Below are positions 45,159 through 55,920 of a stretch of 64,000 bases of DNA, in pieces. The notes below the pieces were generated by a model. The model was not told the origin of the DNA. It saw nothing but the letters and a program-made list of their open reading frames with translations, and ran no database searches. Every line of letters starts with the position of its first letter. Within the stretch, counting starts at the first letter, position 1. Origin of the DNA: Brachybacterium sillae (GTDB lineage Bacteria > Actinomycetota > Actinomycetes > Actinomycetales > Dermabacteraceae); contig NZ_JAFEUW010000001.1 in assembly GCF_025028335.1 (NCBI RefSeq), positions 1,488,001 through 1,552,000 of the forward strand, given 5' to 3'. The position numbers and the translations under genes are program-made.

Positions 45159-46574
45159 TCAGAACAACAGGTGCGCGATCGGGGCGGTGATCAGGATGGT
45201 CAGCGCCACCCGCTCGAACCACAGCACCACCAGGCGTCCCACCGAGACCGGGATCGAGGTGGCGAGGATCGACGGCACCAACGACGAGAAGAACACGATC
45301 TGCGACACGCACACCACGCCGATGGTGAAGCGCAGCACCATCGAGCTGTGCTCGCTGACCATCAGCGCCGGCAGGAACATCTCCGCGATGCCCACCGCGG
45401 AGGCCTTGCCCGCGAGTGCCGGGTCGGGCAGGCCGGTGACCCACGCGAACGGGTAGAACAGCCAGCCGAGGATGTCGAACACCGGGGTGTACTCGGCCAG
45501 CAGCAGACCCGCCAGGCCGATCGACAGGATCGACGGGACGATCGCGGCGGCCATCAGCACGCCGTCCTTGAAGGTGTCCCAGGTGCCGCGGGCGAGGCTC
45601 GGAGCATCGGCCAGCGCATCCATCGCCTCGCCCCAGGCGGCCCGCAGACGGTTCCCGGTGACGACCGGCTCCGGGTTGTGCGGCACACCCTCGAAGGTCT
45701 CATCCGGGATGGAACGCAGCGGCGGGATGTGCACAGTGATGGCCGTGACGATGAACGTGATCAGCAGCGTGAGGAAGAAGTACAGGTTCCAGTGCTCCAT
45801 CAGTCCCAGAGTGGCGGCGACGATGATCATGAACGTCGCCGAGACGGTGGAGAAGCCGGTGGCGATGATCGCCGCCTCCCGCGAGGTGTAGCGGCCCTCG
45901 CGGTAGACCCGGTCGGTGATCAGCAGCGCCAGCGAGTACGAACCGACGAAGGAGGCGACCGCGTCCACTGCCGCGCGTCCCGGCACCCGCCACAGCGGAC
46001 GCATGATCGGCTGCACGAACACGCCGATGAACTCCATCAGGCCGTAGCTGATCAGCAGCGCGAGGAACACCGCGCCGATGGGGACGATCAGACCCACCGG
46101 GATCGCGAGCCTCTCCCACAGGAACGGCCCGATGGCCTCGTCGGCGAGGGGCCCAGGGTAGATCCCGACGACGGCGAGCGCCGCCACCACCAGTCCGACG
46201 ATGTTCGCGAAGGCGAACACCATGCGCAGCGGGCTGGTGCGCCACCGACCGGTGACGAACGGGCGGACGGTGCCCAGCACCACCAGGGCCAGCACCACCC
46301 AGGGGGCGACGGGCCCGAGGATCCAGCGCACGAAGGTCAGCACGTGATCCACGAGGATCGTCGACTTCTCCCCGATCCGCACCGTCACGAAGAACATGGC
46401 GATGCCGATGAGGCTGTAGACGGCGAAGCGCCAGCGGGCCGTGACGGGGCGGCCGGCGCGATGGCTGCCGGACCGCATCTCGTGGTCGGCGATGCGCGCA
46501 GCGGCGGGCTCGTGGACTGCGGGATCGGGGGCGGCGCCGGCAACGTTCGCCGCGGCGGGGCGGGGAGTCTCCAT
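45159..46574 (-). CDS. YjiH-family (nucleoside-recognition/gate domain) membrane protein
   Basis: A 471-residue polytopic membrane protein of the YjiH/Gate-domain group. Typical segments: FVTVRIGEKSTILVDHVL near residue 65, FIGVFVQPIMRPLWRVPGRAAVDAVASFVGSYSLALLITDRVYREGRYTSREAAIIATGFSTVSATFMIIVA, and a late VGIAEMFLPALMVSEHSSMVLRF. The family often sits in histidine-degradation loci, and here it lies between hutI/hutH and hutU; uptake of histidine or urocanate is a fair inference. GGAAGGA precedes ATG 46574. The repeat CGCCTCAGAAC occurs twice at its 3' end (45134-45160), next to the island edge. Confidence 0.8.
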   Translation of the reverse strand: METPRPAAANVAGAAPDPAVHEPAAARIADHEMRSGSHRAGRPVTARWRFAVYSLIGIAMFFVTVRIGEKSTILVDHVLTFVRWILGPVAPWVVLALVVLGTVRPFVTGRWRTSPLRMVFAFANIVGLVVAALAVVGIYPGPLADEAIGPFLWERLAIPVGLIVPIGAVFLALLISYGLMEFIGVFVQPIMRPLWRVPGRAAVDAVASFVGSYSLALLITDRVYREGRYTSREAAIIATGFSTVSATFMIIVAATLGLMEHWNLYFFLTLLITFIVTAITVHIPPLRSIPDETFEGVPHNPEPVVTGNRLRAAWGEAMDALADAPSLARGTWDTFKDGVLMAAAIVPSILSIGLAGLLLAEYTPVFDILGWLFYPFAWVTGLPDPALAGKASAVGIAEMFLPALMVSEHSSMVLRFTIGVVCVSQIVFFSSLVPSILATSIPVSVGRLVVLWFERVALTILITAPIAHLLF

Positions 46575-46701
46575 CGACTGTCCTTCCGTCGGTTGCGGGG
46601 ATCGTAGCAGCCCGGAGGCGGCTGTGATGCCGGGCGGAGCGGACATTTCGGGATCACGGACGGTGGTGCGGGGGCGGCGCGGGTGCACACCCCCGACGGT
46701 G

Positions 46702-46735
46702 CCGCGGAGACGTTCCCGCGGGAACGTCTCCGCGG
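46702..46735. repeat. Dispersed palindrome, copy 4 (34-bp perfect dyad)
   Basis: A perfect 34-bp palindrome centred at 46718/46719; the inner 20 bp is GACGTTCCCGCGGGAACGTC and the arms extend with CCGCGGA/TCCGCGG. It lies between the divergent YjiH-type and GNAT genes. Confidence 0.75.
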
Positions 46736-46757
46736 CCCACCGCCCCGCCGGACTACC

Positions 46758-47375
46758 GTGGAGAGACCATGCCCACGCCACCCCCCGACCTACACCCGCA
46801 CGGTGATGCAGCGGGAGGTGTGGCCGCAGGAGGACGCCGCCGAGATCCTCACCGCCCGGCCGTGGGGTCACGGCCCCGAGCACAAGGTCGTCCTGGGCCT
46901 CGTCGCAGACGTCGCGGATTCTCCCGACGGCCCGCCCGCACCGGAGCTCGTGGGGCTGGTTGACGTGATCCGCGGCTGGCCGCGCCCCGAGGTCGCCCAC
47001 ATCGGACTGGTGCTCGTGTCGGAACGGCATCGTCGACAGGGCCTCGGCGCACGACTGCACGAGGCCGTAATCGACCGGGCGCGCACCTGGGAGGGCATCA
47101 CCACGCTGCGCGTGACCATCGTGGACCGCAACGAGACCATCGCCCTCCCGTTCTGGCACCACCTGGGGTACACGCCGACGGGTGAGTCCCAGCCGTTCGT
47201 GGCGGGCAGCATCGCCCACGTGTACGAGCGGCCGTTTGAGGAAGCGCATTCGTGGCCGCCGGTCGGCCCACGCCGACAGCGCGAGAGCGTCGACACCGAA
47301 GGAGCTGCCTGCGCCAGGGATCTCCCCTCCATCGTCGTCCACTCGCCGCGGGAGGCGCCGTCGCGGCGGCTGTGA
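46758..47375 (+). CDS. GNAT acetyltransferase; start uncertain
   Basis: A GNAT domain: LVGLVDVIRGWPRPEVAHIGLVLV, then the acetyl-CoA loop SERHRRQGLGARLHEAVIDRA and LPFWHHLGYTPTG. The in-frame GTG at 46758 overlaps a TACCGT -10-like box (46754-46759). The best-placed start is ATG 46769, 9 nt after that box, but it is one nucleotide out of frame; the shift would be explained by an extra G after the CCCCCC run at 46779-46784. About 45 C-terminal residues after VYERPF look non-domain and overlap the next gene by 124 bp. So the gene is either GTG-started or slightly frameshifted. Confidence 0.6.
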   Translation: MERPCPRHPPTYTRTVMQREVWPQEDAAEILTARPWGHGPEHKVVLGLVADVADSPDGPPAPELVGLVDVIRGWPRPEVAHIGLVLVSERHRRQGLGARLHEAVIDRARTWEGITTLRVTIVDRNETIALPFWHHLGYTPTGESQPFVAGSIAHVYERPFEEAHSWPPVGPRRQRESVDTEGAACARDLPSIVVHSPREAPSRRL

Positions 47376-47836
47376 TCGCCCTGAGCGGCTGCGGCCTGAT
47401 CGGTGGACCCGCGCCGAGTCCCTCACCGACCGTGTCGACCGCCCAGGACGGCAGGTCCGCTGCCGTCCCCGTCGAGCTGCTGACCGAAGGGACCACGTCG
47501 GTCGACGTCGCCCCCGGAGAGACGGTCCAGGTCTCCCTGGGCACGGGGAGCCAGGGCATCGGTGATGACTGGGGTGACGTGTCGATCTCCGATGATGCCG
47601 TCGCCACAGCGGAGGTCGTCCGCGGCGACCGGGTCGCGACGACGAGCGCCGGTTCGGACGCCCCCGGGGGTGAGATCCCCTTCGCCGTCGCCATCGAGGG
47701 CCACGCCCCGGGCACGACCACTGTTCGCGTCCTGTACTGCACGCGCACGGCGATCGCGGAGGGTTGCGATCAGAGCAAGGGCACGAAGGAGGCGCCGGTC
47801 GCTCCCGCGGAGCTGACGGTCACCGTCTCCGAGTAG
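47252..47836 (+). CDS. Putative lipoprotein, 194 aa
   Basis: The signal region LHRRPLAAGGAVAAAVIALSGC ends in a good lipobox (LSGC, Cys47), preceded by a long arginine-rich N terminus. The mature protein has a P/S linker and one beta-rich domain (SVDVAPGETVQVSLGTGSQGIGDDWGDV, TTTVRVLYC...GCDQ) with two cysteines that could pair; it resembles chagasin-like or Ig-like secreted inhibitors only in outline. GAGGAAG lies 7 nt before GTG 47252. It overlaps the GNAT 3' end. Confidence 0.6.
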   Translation: MAAGRPTPTARERRHRRSCLRQGSPLHRRPLAAGGAVAAAVIALSGCGLIGGPAPSPSPTVSTAQDGRSAAVPVELLTEGTTSVDVAPGETVQVSLGTGSQGIGDDWGDVSISDDAVATAEVVRGDRVATTSAGSDAPGGEIPFAVAIEGHAPGTTTVRVLYCTRTAIAEGCDQSKGTKEAPVAPAELTVTVSE

Positions 47837-47921
47837 TCGCACGACGCCCCCGCCGTGTCGTAAAGGCTGATGCCGGCTCCGCTGCGTCCGGCTCCGCTGC
47901 GTCCGGCTCCGCCGGCCTGGC

Positions 47922-49718
<1,797 letters not shown>

Positions 49719-49860
49719 GATGACTCCTCGATGGGCGGGCGAACAGGTAGGCGAATGGTGCGCACCAGTGAACAGGGCGCACCTGGGCGCCGTCATCCAC
49801 CACCACGAACGGGCCGTCCGGAATCCCGGTCATCCCCAGGTCAGGGCGCAGAATTCGACG

Positions 49861-50277
49861 TCATGCCCGACCGAGCAGGCGCTCGAGTGTGTGGACGAAT
49901 TGGTCCAGATCCTGCCCGGGTTCGGGGGTGATCTCCAGGTGCGGCCCGCGGGTACTGCGCACCACGAGCCGGCGGCTGCGCTTCACCGTGCGGATCTCCG
50001 CTCCGGCGACCTCCGCCCCGGGGATCTGGGCAAGGATCTTCCAGCGGCCGAACGTCCGGCGTCGCGTGTGCAACACGCGGCGATTCGTGGCGACCAGCAG
50101 CGGGTAGGTGTCCCTCTGCAACCGGCAGTACACCAGGGCCTCGACCCTCTCACCGAGGTCCAGGCAATCGGTGACCATCTCGGTCTCGCTGACGGATCGG
50201 GTGATGCCTGTTCGTCGCACCGCCGCGGTGGCCGACATCGCCGCCTCGAGTCGCATGCGTGCCTCCTGCGAGTCCAT
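49861..50277 (-). CDS. PH-like domain protein, 138 aa
   Basis: A small cytosolic protein. Residues 40-138 look like a bacterial PH domain ([46 protein letters not shown], with a C-terminal helix [14 protein letters not shown]), preceded by an alpha-helical N terminus. The function is unknown. It is divergent from the copper ATPase gene, with a 136-bp gap between starts that contains a CsoR-type operator near the other gene. Confidence 0.55.
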   Translation of the reverse strand: MDSQEARMRLEAAMSATAAVRRTGITRSVSETEMVTDCLDLGERVEALVYCRLQRDTYPLLVATNRRVLHTRRRTFGRWKILAQIPGAEVAGAEIRTVKRSRRLVVRSTRGPHLEITPEPGQDLDQFVHTLERLLGRA

Positions 50278-50385
50278 CGGCGCCCCTCTCCTTCACCTCG
50301 ATACCGCTGGCTCCTGCAGGGACTGCTCCGGTGGAGCGTACGCGGTCCCGCTTCGCCCCCAGCTGACCGCCCTCCCCCTCCCGCC

Positions 50386-50402
50386 ATACCCCGCAGGGGT
50401 AT
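50386..50402. promoter_or_regulatory. CsoR-type copper operator
   Basis: ATACCCC-GCA-GGGGTAT, a perfect 7+3+7 inverted repeat, ends 11 bp before the copA ATG. This is the standard GC-tract site for Cu(I)-sensing CsoR repressors. Confidence 0.8.
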
Positions 50403-50413
50403 ACCCTGGAGGC

Positions 50414-52852
50414 ATGTCCGACCCCACCACGACCTCTCCCCCGCCGGCACTCGTGGACCTCGACTTCGAGGTGGGCGGGATGACCTGCGCCTCCTGCGCG
50501 ATGCGTATCGAGAAGAAGCTCAACCGGGTCGAGGGGTACGAGGCGTCGGTCAACTACGCCACCGAGAAGGCCCACGTCCGGGCACCCGAGGGCACCGACC
50601 CGGCCGACGTCGTCGCCGTCATCGAGCGCACCGGATACACCGCCGAGCCGCTGCGCCCGCGCGGGGCGACCGGCAGCACGACGACCACAGCCGACGCCCC
50701 CGCAACGCACGCCATCACTGCGACCGACGCCAACGCGAGCGACACCGGTGCCCCTGCCGCGCAGCACGCGTCGGCCCCCACCGGCCCCACCCGCGCCGAC
50801 CGGGAACTCACCGCGCTGCGGCGTCGCCTGATCCTGGCAGCGGTGCTGACGGTGCCGGTGATCGTGGTGTCGATGGTTCCGGCGCTGCAGTTCGACTACT
50901 GGGGCTGGGTGATGCTGGTGCTCGCCACGCCCGTGGTGCTGTGGTCGGGTTGGCCGTTCCACCGCGCCGCCCTGGTCAACGCCCGGCACGGCGCCGCCAC
51001 CATGGACACCCTGGTGTCGATCGGCACCCTCGCCGCGTACGTGTGGTCGGTGATCGCCCTGGTGTTCGGGCATGCGGGGATGCCGGGGATGCACCACGAA
51101 TTCACCCTCGCGATCCAGCGCACCGACGGCCTGTCGAACATCTACCTCGAGGTCGCCGCCGGGGTGGTGACCTTCGTGCTGCTGGGCCGCTACCTGGAGA
51201 AGCGCTCCAAGCGCCAGGCCGGGGCCGCGCTACGCGCGCTGATGGAACTCGGCGCGAAGGAGGTGACGGTCCTGCGTCCGGCCGGCCCGGCCGCCGGCCC
51301 CACCACGGGCCGTCGTGAGATGCGGATCCCCATCGAGCAGCTGGTCGTCGGCGATGAGTTCGTGGTGCGACCCGGGGAGACCATCGCCACCGACGGGGTG
51401 ATCACCTCCGGCACCAGCGCCGTGGACACCTCCATGCTCACCGGGGAATCCGTACCCGCCGAGGTCGGTGACGGTGATGCCGTCACCGGCGCCACCGTGA
51501 ACGTCGGGGGCCGCCTGGTGGTGCGGGCCACCCGCATCGGTGCCGACACGCAGCTGGCGCAGATGGCGCGCATGGTGGAGGAGGCGCAGTCCGGCAAGGC
51601 ACAGATCCAGCGGCTCGCCGACCGGGTCGCGTCCGTGTTCGTGCCAGTGGTGCTGCTAATCGCGCTGGCGACCCTCGGCGGGTGGCTGCTGCTGGGTCAG
51701 CCGCTGACCGCCGGGCTCACCGCTATGGTGGCGGTGCTGATCATCGCCTGCCCGTGCGCGCTGGGGCTCGCCACGCCCACGGCGCTGCTGGTCGGCACCG
51801 GTCGCGGTGCCCAGCTGGGGATCCTCATCCGCGGGCCGGAGGTGCTGGAGTCCACCCGGCGGATCGACACGATCGTGCTCGACAAGACCGGCACCGTCAC
51901 CACCGGCACCATGTCGCTGGTCAAGGTGCTGCCCGCCGAGGGCACCGACCGGACGCAGCTGCTGAAGCGGGTCGGCGCCGTCGAGCACGCCTCCGAGCAC
52001 CCCATCGCCCGGGCGATCGCCACGGGTGCTGCCGAGGAGCTCGGTCTCGAGGGGCCCGAGCAGCTCCCCTCCCCCACCGCCTTCCGCAACCACGCGGGCC
52101 GGGGCGTCGAGGGGATGGTCGACGGCGAGCGCGTGCTCGTCGGCCGCGCCGCCTTCCTCACCGCCCACGACCTCACCATCCCGGAGGCCCTGCAGCGCGC
52201 GGCCGCCGATGCCGCCGCCGAGGGCCGCACCACCGTGATGGCCGGCTGGGACGGTGCCGCCCGGGGCGTGCTGGTGGTGGCCGACGAGATCAAACCGACC
52301 AGTGCCGAGGCCATCGCCCAGTTCCGCGAGCTGGGGCTGCGCACCGTCCTGCTGACCGGTGATCAGCGCACGGTGGCGGAGTCGGTGGCTGCGCAGCTGG
52401 GCATCGACGAGGTGCTTGCGGAGGTGCTGCCGGAGCAGAAGGTCGCCACCATCCAGGAGCTGCAGCGCAGCGGGGCCACCGTGGCGATGGTCGGCGACGG
52501 CGTGAACGACGCCCCGGCGCTGGCCACGGCCGACCTGGGCCTGGCGATGGGCACCGGCACCGATGCCGCGATCGCCGCGGCGGACATCACCCTGGTGCGC
52601 GGGGACCTGCGGGTCGCCGCCGACGCGATCCGGCTGGCCCGTCGCACCCTCGGCACCATCCGAGGGAACCTGTTCTGGGCCTTCGGTTACAACGTGGCGG
52701 CGATCCCGCTGGCCGCCCTGGGCCTGCTGAACCCGATGCTGGCGGGCGCCGCCATGGCGTTCTCCAGCGTGTTTGTGGTGACCAACAGCCTGCGGCTGCG
52801 GGGGTTCACCGCGGCCCCGGACCGCGCAGACTCACCCCGCCGTCGACCGTGA
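50414..52852 (+). CDS. copA: Copper-translocating P-type ATPase
   Basis: An 812-residue P1B-type ATPase exporting Cu(I). The N-terminal HMA domain has GMTCASC (Cys25, Cys28); a Thr/Ala-rich linker (about 80-125) follows. The membrane metal site is [11 protein letters not shown] (Cys446, Cys448), the phosphorylation site DKTGTVT (Asp490), HP motif [12 protein letters not shown], and the hinge [18 protein letters not shown]. The final helices have the CopA-type YN and [22 protein letters not shown] precedes ATG 50414. The 3' end overlaps the convergent SDR gene by 47 bp. A copper CsoR gene is not adjacent, so the repressor acts from elsewhere. Confidence 0.95.
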   Translation: MSDPTTTSPPPALVDLDFEVGGMTCASCAMRIEKKLNRVEGYEASVNYATEKAHVRAPEGTDPADVVAVIERTGYTAEPLRPRGATGSTTTTADAPATHAITATDANASDTGAPAAQHASAPTGPTRADRELTALRRRLILAAVLTVPVIVVSMVPALQFDYWGWVMLVLATPVVLWSGWPFHRAALVNARHGAATMDTLVSIGTLAAYVWSVIALVFGHAGMPGMHHEFTLAIQRTDGLSNIYLEVAAGVVTFVLLGRYLEKRSKRQAGAALRALMELGAKEVTVLRPAGPAAGPTTGRREMRIPIEQLVVGDEFVVRPGETIATDGVITSGTSAVDTSMLTGESVPAEVGDGDAVTGATVNVGGRLVVRATRIGADTQLAQMARMVEEAQSGKAQIQRLADRVASVFVPVVLLIALATLGGWLLLGQPLTAGLTAMVAVLIIACPCALGLATPTALLVGTGRGAQLGILIRGPEVLESTRRIDTIVLDKTGTVTTGTMSLVKVLPAEGTDRTQLLKRVGAVEHASEHPIARAIATGAAEELGLEGPEQLPSPTAFRNHAGRGVEGMVDGERVLVGRAAFLTAHDLTIPEALQRAAADAAAEGRTTVMAGWDGAARGVLVVADEIKPTSAEAIAQFRELGLRTVLLTGDQRTVAESVAAQLGIDEVLAEVLPEQKVATIQELQRSGATVAMVGDGVNDAPALATADLGLAMGTGTDAAIAAADITLVRGDLRVAADAIRLARRTLGTIRGNLFWAFGYNVAAIPLAALGLLNPMLAGAAMAFSSVFVVTNSLRLRGFTAAPDRADSPRRRP

Positions 52853-53597
52853 GCACCTGCCCGGTGACCCACGCGGCGTCTGGCGAGAGCAGGTAGGTGA
52901 TCGCGGCGGCGATGTCCTCCGGCTCCCCCACCCGCCCCAGCGGGTACAGGGGGCGCAAGATGTCGACCCGCCCCTGCCACACGCGGGTGCGCACGGTCCC
53001 GGGGGCGACGGCGTTGATGCGCACCCCGGCGGCGGCGTGATCGCTGGCGAGGTTCCGCACCAGCGCCTCCAGACCCGCCTTCGCGGAGGAGTACGCCAGG
53101 CCGCCCCAGGCCATCGCGGCGTTCACGGAGCTGACCGCCACCAGCGCCCCGGCGGACTCCCGCAGCGCCGGCAGGGTCTCCCGGGCCACGCGCGCGGCGC
53201 CGACGAGGTTCAGGTCCAGCAGCTGTGTCCACTGCTCATCGTCGACGGGGAACCCCTCGGCGGGGCGCTCGCGGGTGGACTCCGGGACGGTGCCGCCGGA
53301 GGTGTGCGCCACGGCGTCGAGACCGCCCAGATGCGCCACGGCCTGCGCGACCGCCGCGGTCACGCTCTCACCGGAGGTGATGTCCAGGGCGACGGCCCCG
53401 TGCCCGGACCCGGGGAGCTCCTCGGCGACCCTCTGCGCCTCCTCGAGGGACAGATCGGCGACGACCACGCGGGCGCCCTCCGTCGCCAGTCGGTGCGCCG
53501 TCGCGGCTCCGATGCCGTGACCGCCACCGACGACGAGGGCGCGACGACCGCCGAGGCGCCGCCCACCGGCGGCGTCGGGAAGCATGTGCTCGACCAT
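52806..53597 (-). CDS. SDR-family oxidoreductase
   Basis: A 263-residue short-chain dehydrogenase with [19 protein letters not shown] as the cofactor motif, VAHTSGGT in place of the usual NNAG, a Ser in [10 protein letters not shown] and the catalytic YSSAKAG. It ends [10 protein letters not shown]. The substrate is unknown. Starts at ATG 53597 or 53585 are both possible; no strong ribosome site is present. Confidence 0.78.
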   Translation of the reverse strand: MVEHMLPDAAGGRRLGGRRALVVGGGHGIGAATAHRLATEGARVVVADLSLEEAQRVAEELPGSGHGAVALDITSGESVTAAVAQAVAHLGGLDAVAHTSGGTVPESTRERPAEGFPVDDEQWTQLLDLNLVGAARVARETLPALRESAGALVAVSSVNAAMAWGGLAYSSAKAGLEALVRNLASDHAAAGVRINAVAPGTVRTRVWQGRVDILRPLYPLGRVGEPEDIAAAITYLLSPDAAWVTGQVLTVDGGVSLRGPGPR

Positions 53598-53756
53598 GCG
53601 CCCAGGATGAGGCCGATGCCACCCCCGCGCCACCGGTGACCATGACCGGTGTGGCGGGGCCGACAGATGACAGCCCGGCGAACGTCCAGGGACGCTTCGG
53701 CGGCACCTGCGTGCCAGGGGTACCCGGGGCGGGAGACCTGCCCCTACCGTGGCCGC

Positions 53757-54208
53757 ATGACCACCTTCCCCCCCCCGAGGGCCTCACCACCCGCGCCGGG
53801 TGGGCGCTCGACACCGAGGTGACCGTCCCGGCGACGCCCGACGACCTGTGGCAGCAGCTGCTGGCGGACTGGCTGCCGCTGTGGCTCGGCACCGACACGA
53901 TCCCGCAGATGGTCGGTGCGCCGCTGCATCGTCGCGGCAGCGTGCGCGGGCGGGTCGTCGGGTGTCACGTGGGGCGCCGACTGCGGCTGCGCTGGACCCC
54001 GCCGACCCTCGACCACGAGACGGAGATCGACGTGGCGCTGGAGTCGGAGACCGGCGGCACCGCCGTGCGGGTGCACCAGGATCGTCTGCTGGGCCCGGCG
54101 GAGCGGCAGGACCAGCTGCTGCGGTGGGAGTCGCGGCTGCGGGAACTGACCGAGGCCCTCGGTGCGGAGCAGGAGCGCCTGCGTCAGCGGGAGGCCGAGG
54201 GCATCTGA
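53757..54208 (+). CDS. SRPBCC-like protein with a start out of frame at a C-run
   Basis: The domain (about 53789-54130) is of START/SRPBCC type: WALDTEVTVPATPDDLWQQLLADWLPLWLG, GSVRGRVVGCHVGRRLRLRWTPPTL, ETGGTAVRVHQDRL, then a helical tail. ATG 53757 follows a TACCGT box (53745-53750) like other leaderless starts here, but it is one nucleotide out of frame with the domain; ten instead of nine Cs at 53768-53776 would join them as MTTFPPPEG. The domain frame is open upstream to 53636, with ATG 53642 as fallback, but that extension is not protein-like. It is either a frameshifted gene or a slippage-prone start. Confidence 0.55.
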
Positions 54209-55146
54209 CGGCCCGCCCGTCCCACCGCCCGCTCCTCGCGCGCCAGGGCGTCCTCCATGTCGCGCCGCTGCTCGGGGCTGAGGCGGGCGTGGTCGCGCAG
54301 CACCGCGGGTCGCAGCACATCCATGTCCAGCGGCCGGGGTGAGCCCGCGACCCGGCCGTCGAACCGCAGCTGCCACACGGCCCAGTCGTCCTGCACGGGG
54401 CGGGAGTCGTCGTCGTACAGCCAGTCGGGTCGCCCGTCGGAGACCGGCAGACCGTAGTGGCGGCGCCAGTCGGAGCTGGAGTACACCACCACGCGACGCC
54501 CCCAGGCGGCCTCCACCGCCAGGGTGAACGCGTCGATCTCCGCCTGCACCCGCTCCGTCTCGGGCCGCTCCTCGCAGGCGCCGTCGAACTCCAGGTCCAG
54601 GGCGGGCGGGAGCATGGCGTCATCCGGCGGGGCGGCCCGCAGGAAGTCCCGCGCCTGGTCACGTCCCGGGGAGCAGAGGGTGAAGTAGTGGTAGGCACCG
54701 ATGGTGAGGCCGGCCGCGCGAGCATCGCGGCTGTGCTCGGCATAGCGGGAATCGGTGAACCCGGAGCCCTCGGTGGCCTTGATGTAGGCGAAGGAGATGC
54801 CGTCGGCGCGCATGGCCTCCCAGTCGAGCTCCGACTGGTGCGCGGAGACATCCACGCCGAGGACCTCGTCATCCTCGAGGGTCAGCCCCTCGGGCAGCTG
54901 GCTGAGCGCCGGGGCGTCCGTCGGGGTCGGTGGGATCTGCAGTGCGCGTTCATCGACGGTCCGCACCCGGTTCTCGTCCCCGAGCAGCCGGCCGAGCGGC
55001 ACCAGCCACGACAGCAGCACCAGCAGCGCCAGAGCTCCGCAGGCGAGACCGGCCACGCGGCGACGACGGGCCACCTGCGCCCGGCTGTACCGGGGTCGGC
55101 CTGAACCACGAGGCGTGGTCCCGCGGCGGGGCGTCGATCCCGGCAC
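54184..55146 (-). CDS. GH25 lysozyme (cell-wall muramidase)
   Basis: A 320-residue membrane-anchored glycoside hydrolase family 25 protein. A basic N terminus (PRYSRAQVARRRRVAG) precedes one helix (LACGALALLVLLSWLVPLG), so the enzyme faces outward. The catalytic domain starts at LGVDVSAHQSELDWEAM and contains FAYIKATEG, IGAYHYFTLCSPG, PALDLEFDG with the catalytic acid pair, and WAVWQLRFDG near the end. GTG 55146 uses the GAGG that overlaps the amidotransferase stop, 7 bp upstream, so the two genes are coupled. Confidence 0.85.
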   Translation of the reverse strand: MPGSTPRRGTTPRGSGRPRYSRAQVARRRRVAGLACGALALLVLLSWLVPLGRLLGDENRVRTVDERALQIPPTPTDAPALSQLPEGLTLEDDEVLGVDVSAHQSELDWEAMRADGISFAYIKATEGSGFTDSRYAEHSRDARAAGLTIGAYHYFTLCSPGRDQARDFLRAAPPDDAMLPPALDLEFDGACEERPETERVQAEIDAFTLAVEAAWGRRVVVYSSSDWRRHYGLPVSDGRPDWLYDDDSRPVQDDWAVWQLRFDGRVAGSPRPLDMDVLRPAVLRDHARLSPEQRRDMEDALAREERAVGRAGRQMPSASR

Positions 55147-55153
55147 CGCGGCC

Positions 55154-55891
55154 TCAGCGGGCGAACAGCTCGCGGAAACCGCGCAGCAGTCGTTCGGGCT
55201 GGTCGACGGCGTGCTGCCGCACCTCGACGGCGAGGTCGTCGTAGTCGGCGGGGTCGATGTACCCCTCATCGAGGTACTGGGCGAGCCGCTCCAGGAACCG
55301 CTCCACATCGAGCTCCGGGTGGAACTGGGTGGCGTACTGGCGGCCGCGGGTGCGGAAGAACTGCACGGGGGCGCCGGTGCTGGAGCCGAGGTTCACCGCG
55401 TTCGGCGGCAGCAGGGAGATGGCCTCCTTGTGGCCCACCAGCGCGAGGAACCGGTCGGGCAGCCCGGAGGCCTGCACCAGCGGGTCGTTGCGCCCGGCAT
55501 CGGTGAGGGTGACGGTGATGGCGCTCGCCGGTTCGCCGTACTGACGGTCCACCACCGCCCCCTGGTGCTTGCCGAGGGTGCCGACGCCGTAACAGCATCC
55601 CAGGAAGGGGACGTCATCGGCGACGATGCGATCCAGCAGGCCGGAGATGTCGGCTTCGGCGCGGCGCTGGTCTGCGCTCTTGCGGCCCTCCGGGTCGGTG
55701 GCGTTGTACGGGGACCCGGCGAGGATGACCCCGGAGTAGTCGTCGAGGTCCAGCTCCGGCAGCGGGCCCTCGTTGACGCGGATCCATCGCAGATCCTCCG
55801 GCTGCACACCCAGCAGCTCCACGTAGGTGCGGTACTCGGTCTCGGCCGGGGCGTCCTCGGGGCGCGTGGCCAGCAGCAGGAAGGGTTTCAT
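55154..55891 (-). CDS. Class I glutamine amidotransferase-like protein
   Basis: A 245-residue GATase1 domain related to the amidotransferase part of GMP synthase. The nucleophile elbow is FLGCCYGVGTLG, the His-Glu pair is in ATQFHPELD, and GVILAGSPYNATD comes before. Free-standing proteins of this kind act on unknown substrates, often in gamma-glutamyl metabolism. It lies just upstream of the GH25 gene in the same operon. Confidence 0.8.
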   Translation of the reverse strand: MKPFLLLATRPEDAPAETEYRTYVELLGVQPEDLRWIRVNEGPLPELDLDDYSGVILAGSPYNATDPEGRKSADQRRAEADISGLLDRIVADDVPFLGCCYGVGTLGKHQGAVVDRQYGEPASAITVTLTDAGRNDPLVQASGLPDRFLALVGHKEAISLLPPNAVNLGSSTGAPVQFFRTRGRQYATQFHPELDVERFLERLAQYLDEGYIDPADYDDLAVEVRQHAVDQPERLLRGFRELFAR

Positions 55892-55920
55892 GCGGCCGAT
55901 GCTAGTGCGCCCGGCGGTGT

